A stretch of 64,000 nt of DNA from SB11 sp943370295 (GCA_943370295.1 CALRQL020000003.1:1-64000), one strand, 5' to 3'; counted from the stretch's first letter, positions 16,532 through 25,113 are shown. Translations and numbers: made by a program. Notes: generated by a model from the letters alone, not told the origin.

Positions 16532-17611
16532 TTAAAAAGCTTCGGCAAAGGCCACGTAAAAACCGCTTGTTTTGTAGCCCACCGCATAGTCAAAGCGCAT
16601 ATTCACATTACTTTTCTTATCCACCCGCACGCGCAGTCCTCCTCCGGCAGTATATTTAAACACCTGCATGGTGTAGGGTTTCCCCCACTCAAAAACCTCG
16701 CCTGCTCCGCCAAACACTGCAAAGCCAAGCCCCCATTTCACAGGTACACGCCATTCGGCCTGCAAAGCAAGGTAGTTTTGGTTGCGGTAGCGGCCTTGGT
16801 AGTATCCTCGCATATCGCGGTCGCTACCCATTAAGCCCATCAGCCTAAAGGGAGGTGTCCCTTCGTTTAGTACGGTGTATGCCTGAAAAGCCAACATGGT
16901 TTTCTTCACCTTCACATAGGTGCGGGCATCGGCTTCAAAACGGTTAAAACTGTAGTTGCTCCCCAACGATTTGCCAAAGTGCATAGCACTGGCAGCTATA
17001 AACAATCCTTGTTGGGCATTAAGGGCATTTTTGCGGCTATCGTACAAAAAAGCAGGGCCAATGCCCGATGATATGCCTCCTGTTGACCCATAAATGCTGC
17101 TGTTTTCAAGCAGTCCGCCTTGTTTAGGCTCTACCCCAAACATATTTTGCAAGCGATAGCGTAAACCTATAAATGTATTCTCGCCTACCAATTTCAGCGA
17201 GCGTATGTCGGCCTCAATACGGCTGGCACTGTAAAGCTCCTTCACACTATCTTCTGTGGCCGCCCCGACACCCCAATACAACTCAGGGAATTTGCGGTAG
17301 CCCAGCACCCCTTCGTGATACCATTGGCCGCTTTTGGCAAAAGCATTCCATTGTATCTCGGCAATAAACTGCTTGTTTTGGGTATAGTTCACCTCGGCCT
17401 TTGCGCTTGAAACGCGCGAAAGTGAGTCTTTTTGCAGAAAGCGTAAATCAAACAAGGCCACTGCGCCCACATACCAACGTGTTTCAGGCGCGTAACCGAA
17501 AGCAGGCAACGGAAAAACACCAATGGGTCGCTTTTTCTTAGTGGTATCGTTTGCTGCTGCTGTAATGACAAGCAACAACAGAAAGGATGTTATGGATAGT
17601 TTTTTAAGCAT
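16532..17611 (-). CDS. Omp85/BamA-superfamily outer-membrane beta-barrel without POTRA domains
   Basis: A 359-aa outer-membrane protein. A signal peptide (MLKKLSITSFLLLLVITAAA) is followed by strand after strand of alternating hydrophobic residues and a C-terminal aromatic (AFAEAF). GSDRDMRGYYQGRYR near residue 260 corresponds to the conserved (V/D)RG(F/Y) lid motif of the Omp85 superfamily. At this length there is only a barrel and no POTRA domains, like the smaller surface-antigen proteins rather than BamA. It may export or insert a partner, and the operon neighbours (VTT membrane protein upstream; the 682-aa protein and the kelch lipoprotein downstream) are candidates. Substrate unknown. 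Confidence 0.8.
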   Translation of the reverse strand: MLKKLSITSFLLLLVITAAANDTTKKKRPIGVFPLPAFGYAPETRWYVGAVALFDLRFLQKDSLSRVSSAKAEVNYTQNKQFIAEIQWNAFAKSGQWYHEGVLGYRKFPELYWGVGAATEDSVKELYSASRIEADIRSLKLVGENTFIGLRYRLQNMFGVEPKQGGLLENSSIYGSTGGISSGIGPAFLYDSRKNALNAQQGLFIAASAMHFGKSLGSNYSFNRFEADARTYVKVKKTMLAFQAYTVLNEGTPPFRLMGLMGSDRDMRGYYQGRYRNQNYLALQAEWRVPVKWGLGFAVFGGAGEVFEWGKPYTMQVFKYTAGGGLRVRVDKKSNVNMRFDYAVGYKTSGFYVAFAEAF

Positions 17612-17632
17612 AAATAAGTACGGTGTTATGCT

Positions 17633-18274
17633 TTACGAAGCAGTTTGTTGCAGTTTCTTTTGAAAGTAAGAACTGATTCGCCAACCCGCGGCTGAAATGC
17701 CGATAACCGTTAAGAAAGAGACTATTCCGCCTTCAATATCCAGCGTATAAGCACCTGCTAACGAATAAATAACCGATGATGGAATTAAACCCAACAAAGA
17801 ATATAACGCCATTGGCATTGGTTTCACTTTGCTCATGCCTGCCACTACAGAAATAGCTTCTGATAATAATGGAACTGGCCGTGTAATAGCAATGATGGGT
17901 AAGCCCCAACGCTCAAAAAACTTGGCCGATTGCTCAATATCTTGTTGCGGAATGAAACGCAGTAAAAACCGTTGTCCTTTCTTGCCGGCATAATATCCGG
18001 TAAACGTTGCCCCCATCCCCCCTATAATCGAAAATACGGCACCCCAAACAGGCCCAAACAATACTCCGTGGTAAATCATTACCAGACTGGAGGGAACGGG
18101 AAGAAAAAAATCAATGATTAGTAAACCCACTCCGGCAAGAGCCGCCCAAAGGCCATGATTAGATTTCATAAACGCCTCCGCACCTGAAAAATCAAGACCG
18201 ATAAAAGGACTTAAAATAAATAATACAAGGAAAAAGGAGATAAGCATGAAGCCGAACAAAGCAATGCGTTTCAT
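17633..18274 (-). CDS. VTT/TVP38-family integral membrane protein
   Basis: A 213-aa inner-membrane protein of the VTT (DedA/TMEM64, SNARE-associated) family. Hydrophobic segments lie at about 8-28, 42-62, 72-95, 147-170 and 172-195. The family signature shows in FLPVPSSLVMIYHGVLFGPV (re-entrant loop), GYYAGKKGQRFLLRFIP, FFERWGLPIIAITRPVPLLS and VVAGMSKVKPMPMALYSLLG. Members flip polyprenyl phosphate or phospholipids across membranes. It is the first gene of the minus-strand operon and is 21 nt upstream of the Omp85 gene, with a good promoter ahead of it. Confidence 0.88.
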   Translation of the reverse strand: MKRIALFGFMLISFFLVLFILSPFIGLDFSGAEAFMKSNHGLWAALAGVGLLIIDFFLPVPSSLVMIYHGVLFGPVWGAVFSIIGGMGATFTGYYAGKKGQRFLLRFIPQQDIEQSAKFFERWGLPIIAITRPVPLLSEAISVVAGMSKVKPMPMALYSLLGLIPSSVIYSLAGAYTLDIEGGIVSFLTVIGISAAGWRISSYFQKKLQQTAS

Positions 18275-18298
18275 AAAAAATTGACAAGTATTTAACTA

Positions 18299-18328
18299 CA
18301 AAACTATACTAACAGTATTAAAATACAA
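18299..18328 (-). promoter_or_regulatory. Promoter of the VTT-Omp85-kelch operon
   Basis: On the minus strand: TTG (18328-18326), 19 nt, TAGTTTTG (18306-18299), an exact match to the Bacteroidota TTG-N19-TAnnTTTG promoter. The start codon lies 25 nt further. Confidence 0.65.
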
Positions 18329-18360
18329 GCGCATTTACACGGATTAAACACCAAATAAAA

Positions 18361-18396
18361 TCTCAATTTGGCACTCAAAATCCCAATTTTGGAAAA
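18361..18396 (+). promoter_or_regulatory. Two-part upstream element (copy 1) before the first DUF4382 gene
   Basis: TCTCAATTTGGCACTC at 18361-18376 and TCCCAATTTTGGAAAA at 18381-18396 are spaced exactly 20 bp start to start. The second half is a near-palindrome. Both halves and the 20-bp spacing recur at 23758-23793 before the other DUF4382 transcription unit. Spacing of two helical turns and the upstream position fit an enhancer-like site for the neighbouring sigma-54 activator (inference). The remaining gap up to 18557 shows a poor -24/-12 match at about 18494 (GGGCATACACTTCGT). Confidence 0.55.
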
Positions 18397-18557
18397 TTGC
18401 AAATACCCGTAAAGCGTTTGTATCACAAAGCAACTGAATATAAAGCATTATTATATAGATATTTATACCTGTTTTTCAACCAATGTAATAATCGGGCATA
18501 CACTTCGTGTTTATGTATGGTGTTAATCTAATTGTTCCACCCTAAAACAGTAACACC

Positions 18558-19400
18558 ATGAAAACTCTAAAAAAATTATCCGTTATGGTTTTTGCATGTA
18601 TGTTTCTTATAGCAGCATGCAAAAAAGAAGAAAATGCTGCCCCAGCGCCACAAGATAATCCCGGCGCAGCAGGACAATCGTTTACTGTGAAAATGACCGA
18701 TGCCCCCGGTGATTTTGAAGCCTTGGATGTGAAGGTGGTAGGCGTTGAAGCCTACCTTGAAGAGCAAGGCTGGGTCACTATTGATAACAGAGCTAAAGCA
18801 GTAAACGTAGTGAGCCTTACTAATGGTGCTGAAACCGAGATAGCCGTAAACAACAATGCACAGGCGGGTGTTTACACAAAACTGAAAGTGAAATTTGACT
18901 CACAGGCCGAGTTAAAGTTAAATGCCTATGCTCTTGTGAACTATGGCGGGGTTATTAAAAGCGATAACAGGGTTGATTTAGTGTGGTTGTACAGCGGGGC
19001 CAACGAGGTTGAAATAGCCATCAATGAAACCGTAACCGCCCAAACCGGAGCCGAAGTATTGCTTGATTTTGATGCCGCGGCCTCTGTTATTGAAGATGGT
19101 AACAAATACTTATTACAACCCGTTATACGTGAAATAAAGGATGCCCGTACCGGCATACAAGGCGAAGTTGAGGGTCAAGCCAACGCAGCCATTGTAATTA
19201 CCGACGGCACCAACACTTTTGCCACTTACATAAATGCCGAAGGGAAGTTTATGTTGAAGGGAATTAAACCCGGAGTATATAAACTAATAATTGACCCTGC
19301 GGCCAAAGCGATTGATGATGTTGAAAAACAGAATAAAGAACTAAGCGGAGTGGTGATTGTTGAGGGACAAATTACCCAAATGGGTAAAATAGCCCTATAA
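18558..19400 (+). CDS. DUF4382 lipoprotein with C-terminal beta-sandwich extension
   Basis: A 280-aa lipoprotein with signal and lipobox FLIAAC (C21), then a DUF4382 domain at about residues 42-195 (KMTDAPGDFEALDVKVVGVE, VLLDFDAAASVIEDGNKYLL). Residues 200-275 (GIQGEVEGQANAAIVITDGT, LKGIKPGVYKLII) look like a carboxypeptidase-regulatory-like beta-sandwich. DUF4382 proteins are surface lipoproteins of unknown function in Bacteroidota. It is followed by a strong terminator and then a receiver, kinase and activator set. It shares its upstream element with the operon beyond that set, so it is a likely target of the two-component system. Confidence 0.85.
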   Translation: MKTLKKLSVMVFACMFLIAACKKEENAAPAPQDNPGAAGQSFTVKMTDAPGDFEALDVKVVGVEAYLEEQGWVTIDNRAKAVNVVSLTNGAETEIAVNNNAQAGVYTKLKVKFDSQAELKLNAYALVNYGGVIKSDNRVDLVWLYSGANEVEIAINETVTAQTGAEVLLDFDAAASVIEDGNKYLLQPVIREIKDARTGIQGEVEGQANAAIVITDGTNTFATYINAEGKFMLKGIKPGVYKLIIDPAAKAIDDVEKQNKELSGVVIVEGQITQMGKIAL

Positions 19401-19415
19401 CACTGTATGGTGGGT

Positions 19416-19441
19416 AAAGGGGGCCTAGGCCCCCTTTTTTT
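19416..19441 (+). terminator. Terminator after the first DUF4382 gene
   Basis: GGGGGCCTAGGCCCCC (19419-19434) is a perfect G+C-rich palindrome followed by seven T. It separates the lipoprotein gene from the receiver gene, and makes a translation start at 19407 implausible. Confidence 0.9.
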
Positions 19442-19469
19442 AAATGTTTTACAACTAATACATACCGTT

Positions 19470-19901
19470 ATGATACCTACAAAAAGATATAGGATAACCG
19501 TGTTAGAAGACAATGAGTTTTATAACAGGCTCCTTTCAAAACAGTTGAAAAACTATACCGATATTATTTCTGCCCAAAAGAACTATGATTTCGAAATCAG
19601 CTCGTTTATGAGCCCTTATGATTTTTTGGCCAACTTAAAAGAAGATACCGATATAGCCTTTGTTGATTTTTATTTGGGCAGCCTTACCGCGCTTGAAATA
19701 ATAACCAAAATACGCGAAAAATGCCGCGACTGTAAGATCATAGTAATATCGCAGGTACGCAACCCCCAAAGTATGTACAACACAATAAGCCTTGGTGCCT
19801 TTGAGTTTATATACAAAGATACTGCGGCCCTTGCCCGCAGCTGCTTTATAGTAGAAGACATTATAAACAGCACCCCCCCGCCACAATACACACTTGTATA
19901 A
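19470..19901 (+). CDS. Stand-alone receiver-domain response regulator
   Basis: A 143-aa single receiver domain with no output domain. Acidic pair and phospho-acceptor: VLEDNEFYN (E13, D14) and D66 in AFVDFYLGS; conserved Ser in IVISQVR and Lys in YKDTA. The start MIPTKRYRI at 19470 follows the terminator, so the longer open frame is rejected. Its first 25 residues resemble those of the sigma-54 regulator further down (VVEDNEWYNKLL), so they are paralogues. It probably acts as a phosphate sink or intermediate in the relay with the adjoining hybrid kinase. The gap to the kinase gene is about 50 nt. Confidence 0.88.
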   Translation: MIPTKRYRITVLEDNEFYNRLLSKQLKNYTDIISAQKNYDFEISSFMSPYDFLANLKEDTDIAFVDFYLGSLTALEIITKIREKCRDCKIIVISQVRNPQSMYNTISLGAFEFIYKDTAALARSCFIVEDIINSTPPPQYTLV

Positions 19902-19952
19902 CTAAAACACGCGGTATTTACCCGCCAAAAAAACCGAACTTTGAAAGTATTG

Positions 19953-22376
19953 ATGAGAAGAAGAGCATTTTCTTTTGAGCTGCGCATTATCGTAATACTT
20001 TCGGTAGTACTGGCAATGGTAACAGCTATAGGAGTATTTACTTTCAACAGTTTGCACGGCATTATCATTGATGCCAAAGAAGCTACTCAGCCCAACTCAA
20101 AAATTGACTTACTGAAACAGGTGGTGGGTGATTTAACAGATGCGGAAAGCAGCATGAAATCGTACCGGCTTACTAACGACGAAAGTTATCTAACCCCGTT
20201 TTATGAATCTATATCGCAGGTTGACGGGCGAATGGCTTTGCTGAAACAACAAAGCAGCGGCGAAGTTTACCTAATGAAGTTGGCCGATAGCGTAGCCCAA
20301 CTGGTTGAGATAAAATACTCGCTGCTAAACAGGCTGCTGCTATTAGAAAATAATGAAAAGGTAGCCGACGAATTGCAGAAAATCGCTCAAAAACTATCGG
20401 CACAAGAAAAACAACGGCAAAAAGACTCCAAAAAAAACACGAATATTTTTGATAAAATATTCGGCACATCAAAAAAAGAAGACAAAAAATCAGGACTTAA
20501 TATAAAAGACGTTGAGAAAGAGATAAACACCGCCAAAACTAACCAACTTTCTCAGCTTAAAGAGTTAAAAGAGCAGGAGTTGTACCTTACCAAAGAGGAT
20601 AAAATAGTAATGGATAAAATACGATCCATTATTAAGAAAATGGAAAACTTTGAGCGCACATCCAACTCCCGTAAAGCGTTAAAAATAACCAAGCAAGCAA
20701 ATCAAACCAATTTTTATATTATAATATTTTGTGTGCTGGCAACAGGCCTTTTGGCGGTTACCAGCTTCTTTATTTTAAGTTTCTCAAAGAAAAATAAAGC
20801 CTATCGTTCTGCCTTGCGAGATGCCAAAATACAAGCAGAAAACCTGGCAAAAACCAAAGAAACCTTTTTGGCCAATATGAGCCACGAAATACGCACCCCA
20901 ATGAATGCCATTGCGGGATTTACCGGGCAATTATTGCAAAGCAAACTAACCAAAGAGCAAAAAGAGCAACTGCAAATCGTTAAAAAGTCATCCGACCATT
21001 TATTGCGGATTATTAACGATATATTGGACTACTCAAAAATACAATCGGGCAAACTCGGGTTTGAGTCCGTTGGATTTAAACCTGCTGAATTGTTGCACGA
21101 ATCTGCTTTATTAATGCAGCCGGCAGCTACTGATAAGGGCTTGAAAATCCAAACATCTGTTTCCGATTCCGTACCAAAAATTTGTATCGGCGACCCTGTT
21201 CGTTTACGTCAAATCATCCTCAACCTAATGTCAAACGCCATAAAGTTCACCGAAAAGGGAGAAGTAAGTGTGCGGTTCACGGCCTTGCAAAAAGGCACCG
21301 ATGCGGTATCGTTGCAAATAACTGTACAGGACACCGGCATAGGCATTGGAGAGGAAAAGCTGAAAACCATCTTTAATGAATTTGAACAGGCAGACAACAG
21401 CAATGCCCGCAAGTACGGCGGCACCGGACTTGGTCTCACCATATCAAAAAAACTAACTGAATTATTAGGAGGCAGTATTGACCTTAGCAGTGTGGAGGGT
21501 AAGGGGACACGGGTGACCGTTATTATTCCTTATGATGTTGGAACAGAAAGTAATTTAGAAACCATTGAAACTGTAGAAACGAAAAATAGCGAATTGAAGG
21601 GAATTGCAGTGTTGGTGGCCGATGACGAAGAATATAATCGCAAACTAATCACCACAATTCTAAAAAAATGGGGTGTTGAGGTAACCGTAGTTAAAAACGG
21701 TGCTGAGGCTGTTGATGCCGTGATAAACAACGATTACGCTGTTGTTTTAATGGACGTGAGGATGCCCGTGTTGAGCGGGATTGAGGCCACCAAACAAATA
21801 CGCCAATTGCCCAACCCGCAAAAGGCCCAACTAACTATTATTGCCCTTACTGCAACAACGCGGCAAACAGAAATTGAAGGATGCAAAAAAGCAGGCATGC
21901 AACACGTATTATCAAAACCGTTTAATGAGGGTCGCTTGTACCACTTACTTGTGGATAGTGTGGTAAACAAACCCCATAAACATGGCGAAAATAGTGATAA
22001 TACCGGCGAAGTTGAACCGCCTGCAATCAGCGAAAAAAAGTATAATTTAGAAGAGTTAAGGGCACTATCAAACGGCGATGGTAATTTTGTGCGCGAAATG
22101 GTACAGGTATTTATTACTACTACCCAAAGCGGAATTGCCGGAATGGAAGCTGCCCTTATCAAAGAAGATGCTGAAGCGTTGGCCGATGCGGCACATAAAA
22201 TTGTGCCACCTTGCCGCCATTTGCAAGCCAATACATTGCTTAAAAAACTAAAAACTATTGAGCTGAGTGCCCGCAAACAAGGCAACACCCACACTATGGG
22301 GCCGAAAATAGAGGATGCCAAAGTTGAGGCTGCCGTTATTATCGGGCTGCTTGAGGCTGAATTGAAGCACCTGTAA
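19953..22376 (+). CDS. Membrane-bound hybrid histidine kinase (CHASE3-like, HisKA, HATPase, REC, HPt)
   Basis: An 807-aa hybrid sensor kinase. The first membrane segment (IIVILSVVLAMVTAIGVFTF) is followed by a helical extracytoplasmic sensor of CHASE3 type (DLTDAESSMKSYRLTNDESY) and a second membrane segment near 250-270. Then come HisKA (FLANMSHEIRTPMNAIAGF, His about 311), HATPase (N box NLMSNAIKF, G1 DTGIGIGEE, G2 GGTGLGLTIS), a receiver (VADDEEYNRKL; phospho-Asp in LMDVRMPV near 600) and an HPt domain with His in AAHKIVPPCRHL. All sites for a His-Asp-His-Asp relay are present. An in-frame TTG at 19941 could add four residues. The next gene, the sigma-54 regulator, starts 23 nt later and is the probable final acceptor. 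Confidence 0.92.
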   Translation: MRRRAFSFELRIIVILSVVLAMVTAIGVFTFNSLHGIIIDAKEATQPNSKIDLLKQVVGDLTDAESSMKSYRLTNDESYLTPFYESISQVDGRMALLKQQSSGEVYLMKLADSVAQLVEIKYSLLNRLLLLENNEKVADELQKIAQKLSAQEKQRQKDSKKNTNIFDKIFGTSKKEDKKSGLNIKDVEKEINTAKTNQLSQLKELKEQELYLTKEDKIVMDKIRSIIKKMENFERTSNSRKALKITKQANQTNFYIIIFCVLATGLLAVTSFFILSFSKKNKAYRSALRDAKIQAENLAKTKETFLANMSHEIRTPMNAIAGFTGQLLQSKLTKEQKEQLQIVKKSSDHLLRIINDILDYSKIQSGKLGFESVGFKPAELLHESALLMQPAATDKGLKIQTSVSDSVPKICIGDPVRLRQIILNLMSNAIKFTEKGEVSVRFTALQKGTDAVSLQITVQDTGIGIGEEKLKTIFNEFEQADNSNARKYGGTGLGLTISKKLTELLGGSIDLSSVEGKGTRVTVIIPYDVGTESNLETIETVETKNSELKGIAVLVADDEEYNRKLITTILKKWGVEVTVVKNGAEAVDAVINNDYAVVLMDVRMPVLSGIEATKQIRQLPNPQKAQLTIIALTATTRQTEIEGCKKAGMQHVLSKPFNEGRLYHLLVDSVVNKPHKHGENSDNTGEVEPPAISEKKYNLEELRALSNGDGNFVREMVQVFITTTQSGIAGMEAALIKEDAEALADAAHKIVPPCRHLQANTLLKKLKTIELSARKQGNTHTMGPKIEDAKVEAAVIIGLLEAELKHL

Positions 22377-22399
22377 GTAGTTTTCTATATACTTGTAAT

Positions 22400-23746
22400 A
22401 TGAAGCAACCTCCTTTTACAGTATTTGTGGTTGAGGATAACGAGTGGTACAATAAGTTGCTGGTGTACACCCTATCATTAAATCCCGATTATTTGGTGAA
22501 GAGTTTCTTTTCGGGCGGGGAGGTATTGAAACACACCGACGAGAACCCTTCGGTTATCACCATTGACTATCGTTTGCCCGATATGGACGGCGAGGAATTG
22601 ATGGGCAAAATAAAGGCAAAATACCCTGATGCCGAGGTGATTATTATCTCAGAGCAAGACGATATAAAAACAGCCGTAAACCTTTTGAAGGAAGGGGCTT
22701 ACGATTATATTGTAAAAGAAAAAGACATCCGCGAACGGTTGCTTACCACCGTAAATAACGTTCGCAAAAACAGCCACCTTAAAGAGCGAATCGTTACGTT
22801 AGAGCGCGAAGTACAAAGCAAGTACGATTTCAAAAAGACTATCATAGGCGAAAGCCCCGCCGTTGAAGGGGTGCTGAATTTGCTCGAAAAGGCTTCGGGC
22901 ACCAATATCACGGTTTGCATTACGGGCGAAACAGGCACGGGCAAAGAAGTTGCAGCAAAGGCCATACACTACAATTCGCCACGCAAAAACAATCCGTTTG
23001 TGGCAGTTAATGTGGCCGCACTTCCGTCAGAACTTATCGAAAGTGAACTTTTTGGGTACGAGAAAGGGGCATTTACAGGGGCAATAACCCGCCGCATCGG
23101 AAAATTTGAAGAAGCCAACGGCGGCACCTTGTTTTTGGACGAGATAGGTGAAATGGACATTGCTTTTCAGGCAAAACTGCTACGTGCGTTGCAAGAAAAA
23201 GAAATTACAAGGCTGGGCAGCAATACCCCCGTAAAAACCGATTGCCGCATTATTGTTGCCACCAACCGCAACCTGCAAGAGTTGGTGAAGCAAAAGCAAT
23301 TCAGAGAAGATTTATACTACCGTTTGTTTGGTTTACCCGTTCATTTACCACCACTGCGTGAGCGCGGAAAAGACTTGCTGCTGCTTGCCAAATACTTTAT
23401 CAATGCCTTTTGCAAAGAAAACAAACTGCCCCCCGCAGGTATTGCTGAAAGCGGGCGCACTAAGTTACTCTCGTACGCATATCCGGGCAATATCCGTGAG
23501 CTTAAATCGATGGTAGAGCTTGCTGTAGTGATGAGCAATGGCGCGGATATTACCGCCGATGATATTACCACTGCCCACGCGGATAGTATGCCGGATACTT
23601 TGGGCGGAGCAATGACATTGAAAGAATACGAATACCGTTTAATAGAACATTACCTTAAGAAGTACAATAACGATGTGAAGTTGGTCGCCGAAAAATTAGA
23701 TATAGGCAAATCAACCATATATCGTATGTTAAAAGAACGCGAATAA
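22400..23746 (+). CDS. Sigma-54-dependent response regulator (NtrC family)
   Basis: A 448-aa NtrC-type activator: receiver domain (VVEDNEWYNKLL; phospho-acceptor D56 in ITIDYRLPDMDG), AAA+ domain with Walker A GETGTGKEV near 175, the sigma-54 contact loop GAFTGA near 224, Walker B GGTLFLDEIGEMD, the arginine-finger region, and a C-terminal Fis-type HTH (NNDVKLVAEKLDIGKSTIYR). It should use ATP to open sigma-54 promoters after phosphorylation by the upstream kinase. A -24/-12 promoter lies 110 nt beyond its stop. A duplicated 36-bp element occurs upstream of both flanking DUF4382 units and is the likely binding site. Confidence 0.95.
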   Translation: MKQPPFTVFVVEDNEWYNKLLVYTLSLNPDYLVKSFFSGGEVLKHTDENPSVITIDYRLPDMDGEELMGKIKAKYPDAEVIIISEQDDIKTAVNLLKEGAYDYIVKEKDIRERLLTTVNNVRKNSHLKERIVTLEREVQSKYDFKKTIIGESPAVEGVLNLLEKASGTNITVCITGETGTGKEVAAKAIHYNSPRKNNPFVAVNVAALPSELIESELFGYEKGAFTGAITRRIGKFEEANGGTLFLDEIGEMDIAFQAKLLRALQEKEITRLGSNTPVKTDCRIIVATNRNLQELVKQKQFREDLYYRLFGLPVHLPPLRERGKDLLLLAKYFINAFCKENKLPPAGIAESGRTKLLSYAYPGNIRELKSMVELAVVMSNGADITADDITTAHADSMPDTLGGAMTLKEYEYRLIEHYLKKYNNDVKLVAEKLDIGKSTIYRMLKERE

Positions 23747-23757
23747 GCCTTTTCTAT

Positions 23758-23793
23758 TCTAAGATTGGCAACTAATTTCCCAATTTGGGAAAA
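23758..23793 (+). promoter_or_regulatory. Two-part upstream element (copy 2) before the barrel/DUF4382 operon
   Basis: TCTAAGATTGGCAACT at 23758-23773 and TCCCAATTTGGGAAAA at 23778-23793. The second half contains a perfect 8+1+8 inverted repeat (TTTCCCAA T TTGGGAAA) and differs from copy 1 by one base in 16; the first half agrees in 10 of its first 13. The spacing is again 20 bp. It lies about 70 bp upstream of the -24 element, normal for an enhancer site. Confidence 0.65.
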
Positions 23794-23856
23794 CAGAGCG
23801 TTTTTCGAAAAGTCGTAAACATCTATTTTTCAGCAAGTTGTAAAAATATTTTTGGC

Positions 23857-23872
23857 TGGCACCGTGTTTGGT
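23857..23872 (+). promoter_or_regulatory. Sigma-54 (-24/-12) promoter
   Basis: TGGCACCGTGTTTGGT matches the consensus TGGCACG-N4-TTGCW except for two bases, with the -24 GG and the spacing exact. Transcription would start near 23882, about 19 nt before the ATG at 23901. Confidence 0.65.
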
Positions 23873-23900
23873 TTTAACAAACCAACCAACACCTACAGCC

Positions 23901-24446
23901 ATGAAACCATTAACTAAACAACTATTACCCTTTTTTATCGCAGGTATTGCGATAATGGGTTTTAACGATGCCGCAGCACAAAAACCGGCCATTAATACCG
24001 GTAGTTATCGCACTGCTATTGGTATGCGTGTAGGGCATACTTCAGGCCTAACCATTAAGCACTTTATGGGTAATGGAAATGCTTTTGAAGGAATTATAGG
24101 AGTGTGGCCCAGTGCTTTCAGCATTACCGGCATGTATCAGTGGCACGTTGCAGCACCATCAGCACCCGGCCTTAAATGGTACTACGGTATCGGTGCGCAC
24201 GCAACTTTTTATAACGACAGATACTACTACTACCGCGAAGGCCGCAAAGGTTATTGGTACCGTTACTACCGTTATCAGGAAGGCGGAGCAGGAATTGGTA
24301 TCGACGGTACATTGGGTTTAGAGTATAAAATTCCTCCCATACCCTTTGCATTAAGCTTTGACATAAAACCCTACGTTGAGTTTACCACCCACAACCACGT
24401 ATTTATGGCCTTCGACCCCGGTTTGGGCATTAAGTTCACTTTCTAA
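23901..24446 (+). CDS. Small outer-membrane beta-barrel-like protein
   Basis: A 181-aa exported protein. The signal peptide is MKPLTKQLLPFFIAGIAIMG with a cut after DAAAQ near residue 27. The mature part is rich in G, Y and F with alternating strands (YGIGAHATFYNDRYYYYREG, GTLGLEYKIPPIPFALSFDI) and ends FDPGLGIKFTF, typical of an eight-stranded outer-membrane barrel; I know no specific family. The tyrosine-rich central loop (YYYYREGRKGYWYRYYRYQE) is unusual. The TTG at 23868 is rejected as start because it lies inside the promoter. It is probably co-transcribed with the next DUF4382 gene and induced by the sigma-54 regulator. Confidence 0.7.
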   Translation: MKPLTKQLLPFFIAGIAIMGFNDAAAQKPAINTGSYRTAIGMRVGHTSGLTIKHFMGNGNAFEGIIGVWPSAFSITGMYQWHVAAPSAPGLKWYYGIGAHATFYNDRYYYYREGRKGYWYRYYRYQEGGAGIGIDGTLGLEYKIPPIPFALSFDIKPYVEFTTHNHVFMAFDPGLGIKFTF

Positions 24447-24487
24447 CAAACGGTGATAACTATTAATAATAAAAACACTAAACCAAT

Positions 24488-25048
24488 ATGATTATGAAAA
24501 CCCAAAAACTGATTTTAGCACTATTGTTTGCCGCCTTTGCTCTTGTATCATGTAAAAAAGACCCTTCGTCCGAAGGACAAGGCAGCATGAGGGTACACAT
24601 GACCGATGCACCCGGCGATTTTAAAGAAGTGAATGTTGAGGTTGTGGCGGTTGAGATTAAATATAACGACGGTGATAGTATAAACGGCTGGATTACACTA
24701 CCCACCAACGCAGGGGTTTACGACCTGCTTACCCTAAGGGACAGCGTTACTGCTCTTATTGCATCAGGAACTGCGCTTGACCCCGGTAAAGTAAACCAAA
24801 TGCGTTTGATTTTAGGCACCAACAACACCGTAGTGATTGACTCGGTTGGTACATTCCCGCTTATTATCCCAAGTGGCGAAAAAATGGGGCTTAAAATCAA
24901 TATCAACCAAACCATTCCCATTGACCAAACCCTTGATATTACGATTGATTTTGATGCTGCGGCATCAGTTATCAAAACCGGTGAAGGCGATTATAAATTA
25001 AAACCTGTGATTAAAGTTAAAGACGTAAGGGTTCTGTTACACTCATAA
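24488..25048 (+). CDS. DUF4382 lipoprotein
   Basis: A 186-aa lipoprotein with lipobox ALVSC (C22) and a single DUF4382 domain: MRVHMTDAPGDFKEVNVEVV near residue 36 and ITIDFDAAASVIKTGEGDYK near 150. It is a shorter relative of the 280-aa DUF4382 protein on the other side of the two-component genes and lacks the C-terminal extension. It begins 41 nt after the barrel-like protein gene and ends at a bidirectional terminator, so the two form an operon. An alternative ATG two codons later (24494) is possible. Role unknown; it may sit on the surface next to the barrel protein. Confidence 0.85.
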   Translation: MIMKTQKLILALLFAAFALVSCKKDPSSEGQGSMRVHMTDAPGDFKEVNVEVVAVEIKYNDGDSINGWITLPTNAGVYDLLTLRDSVTALIASGTALDPGKVNQMRLILGTNNTVVIDSVGTFPLIIPSGEKMGLKININQTIPIDQTLDITIDFDAAASVIKTGEGDYKLKPVIKVKDVRVLLHS

Positions 25049-25077
25049 ACAGCTTACTTCATATCATCTCCAGAAAA

Positions 25078-25106
25078 AGCGGCGCGAAGGGATTCGTGCC
25101 GCTTTT
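25078..25106. terminator. Bidirectional terminator between convergent genes
   Basis: AGCGGCGCGAA (25078-25088) pairs with TTCGTGCCGCT (25093-25103), 11 bp with one G-U type pair, with A run before and T run after. It serves the DUF4382 operon and the TraB/GumN gene. Confidence 0.85.
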
Positions 25107-25113
25107 ATTTTGT

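Noticed and set aside
19407..19469. Longer N-terminus for the stand-alone receiver protein
   Set aside because: It would be translated through the G+C-rich terminator hairpin at 19416-19441; the start at 19470 begins the receiver fold.
23868..23900. TTG start for the barrel-like protein
   Set aside because: The codon lies within the -24/-12 promoter, upstream of the likely transcription start; the ATG at 23901 begins a clean signal peptide.
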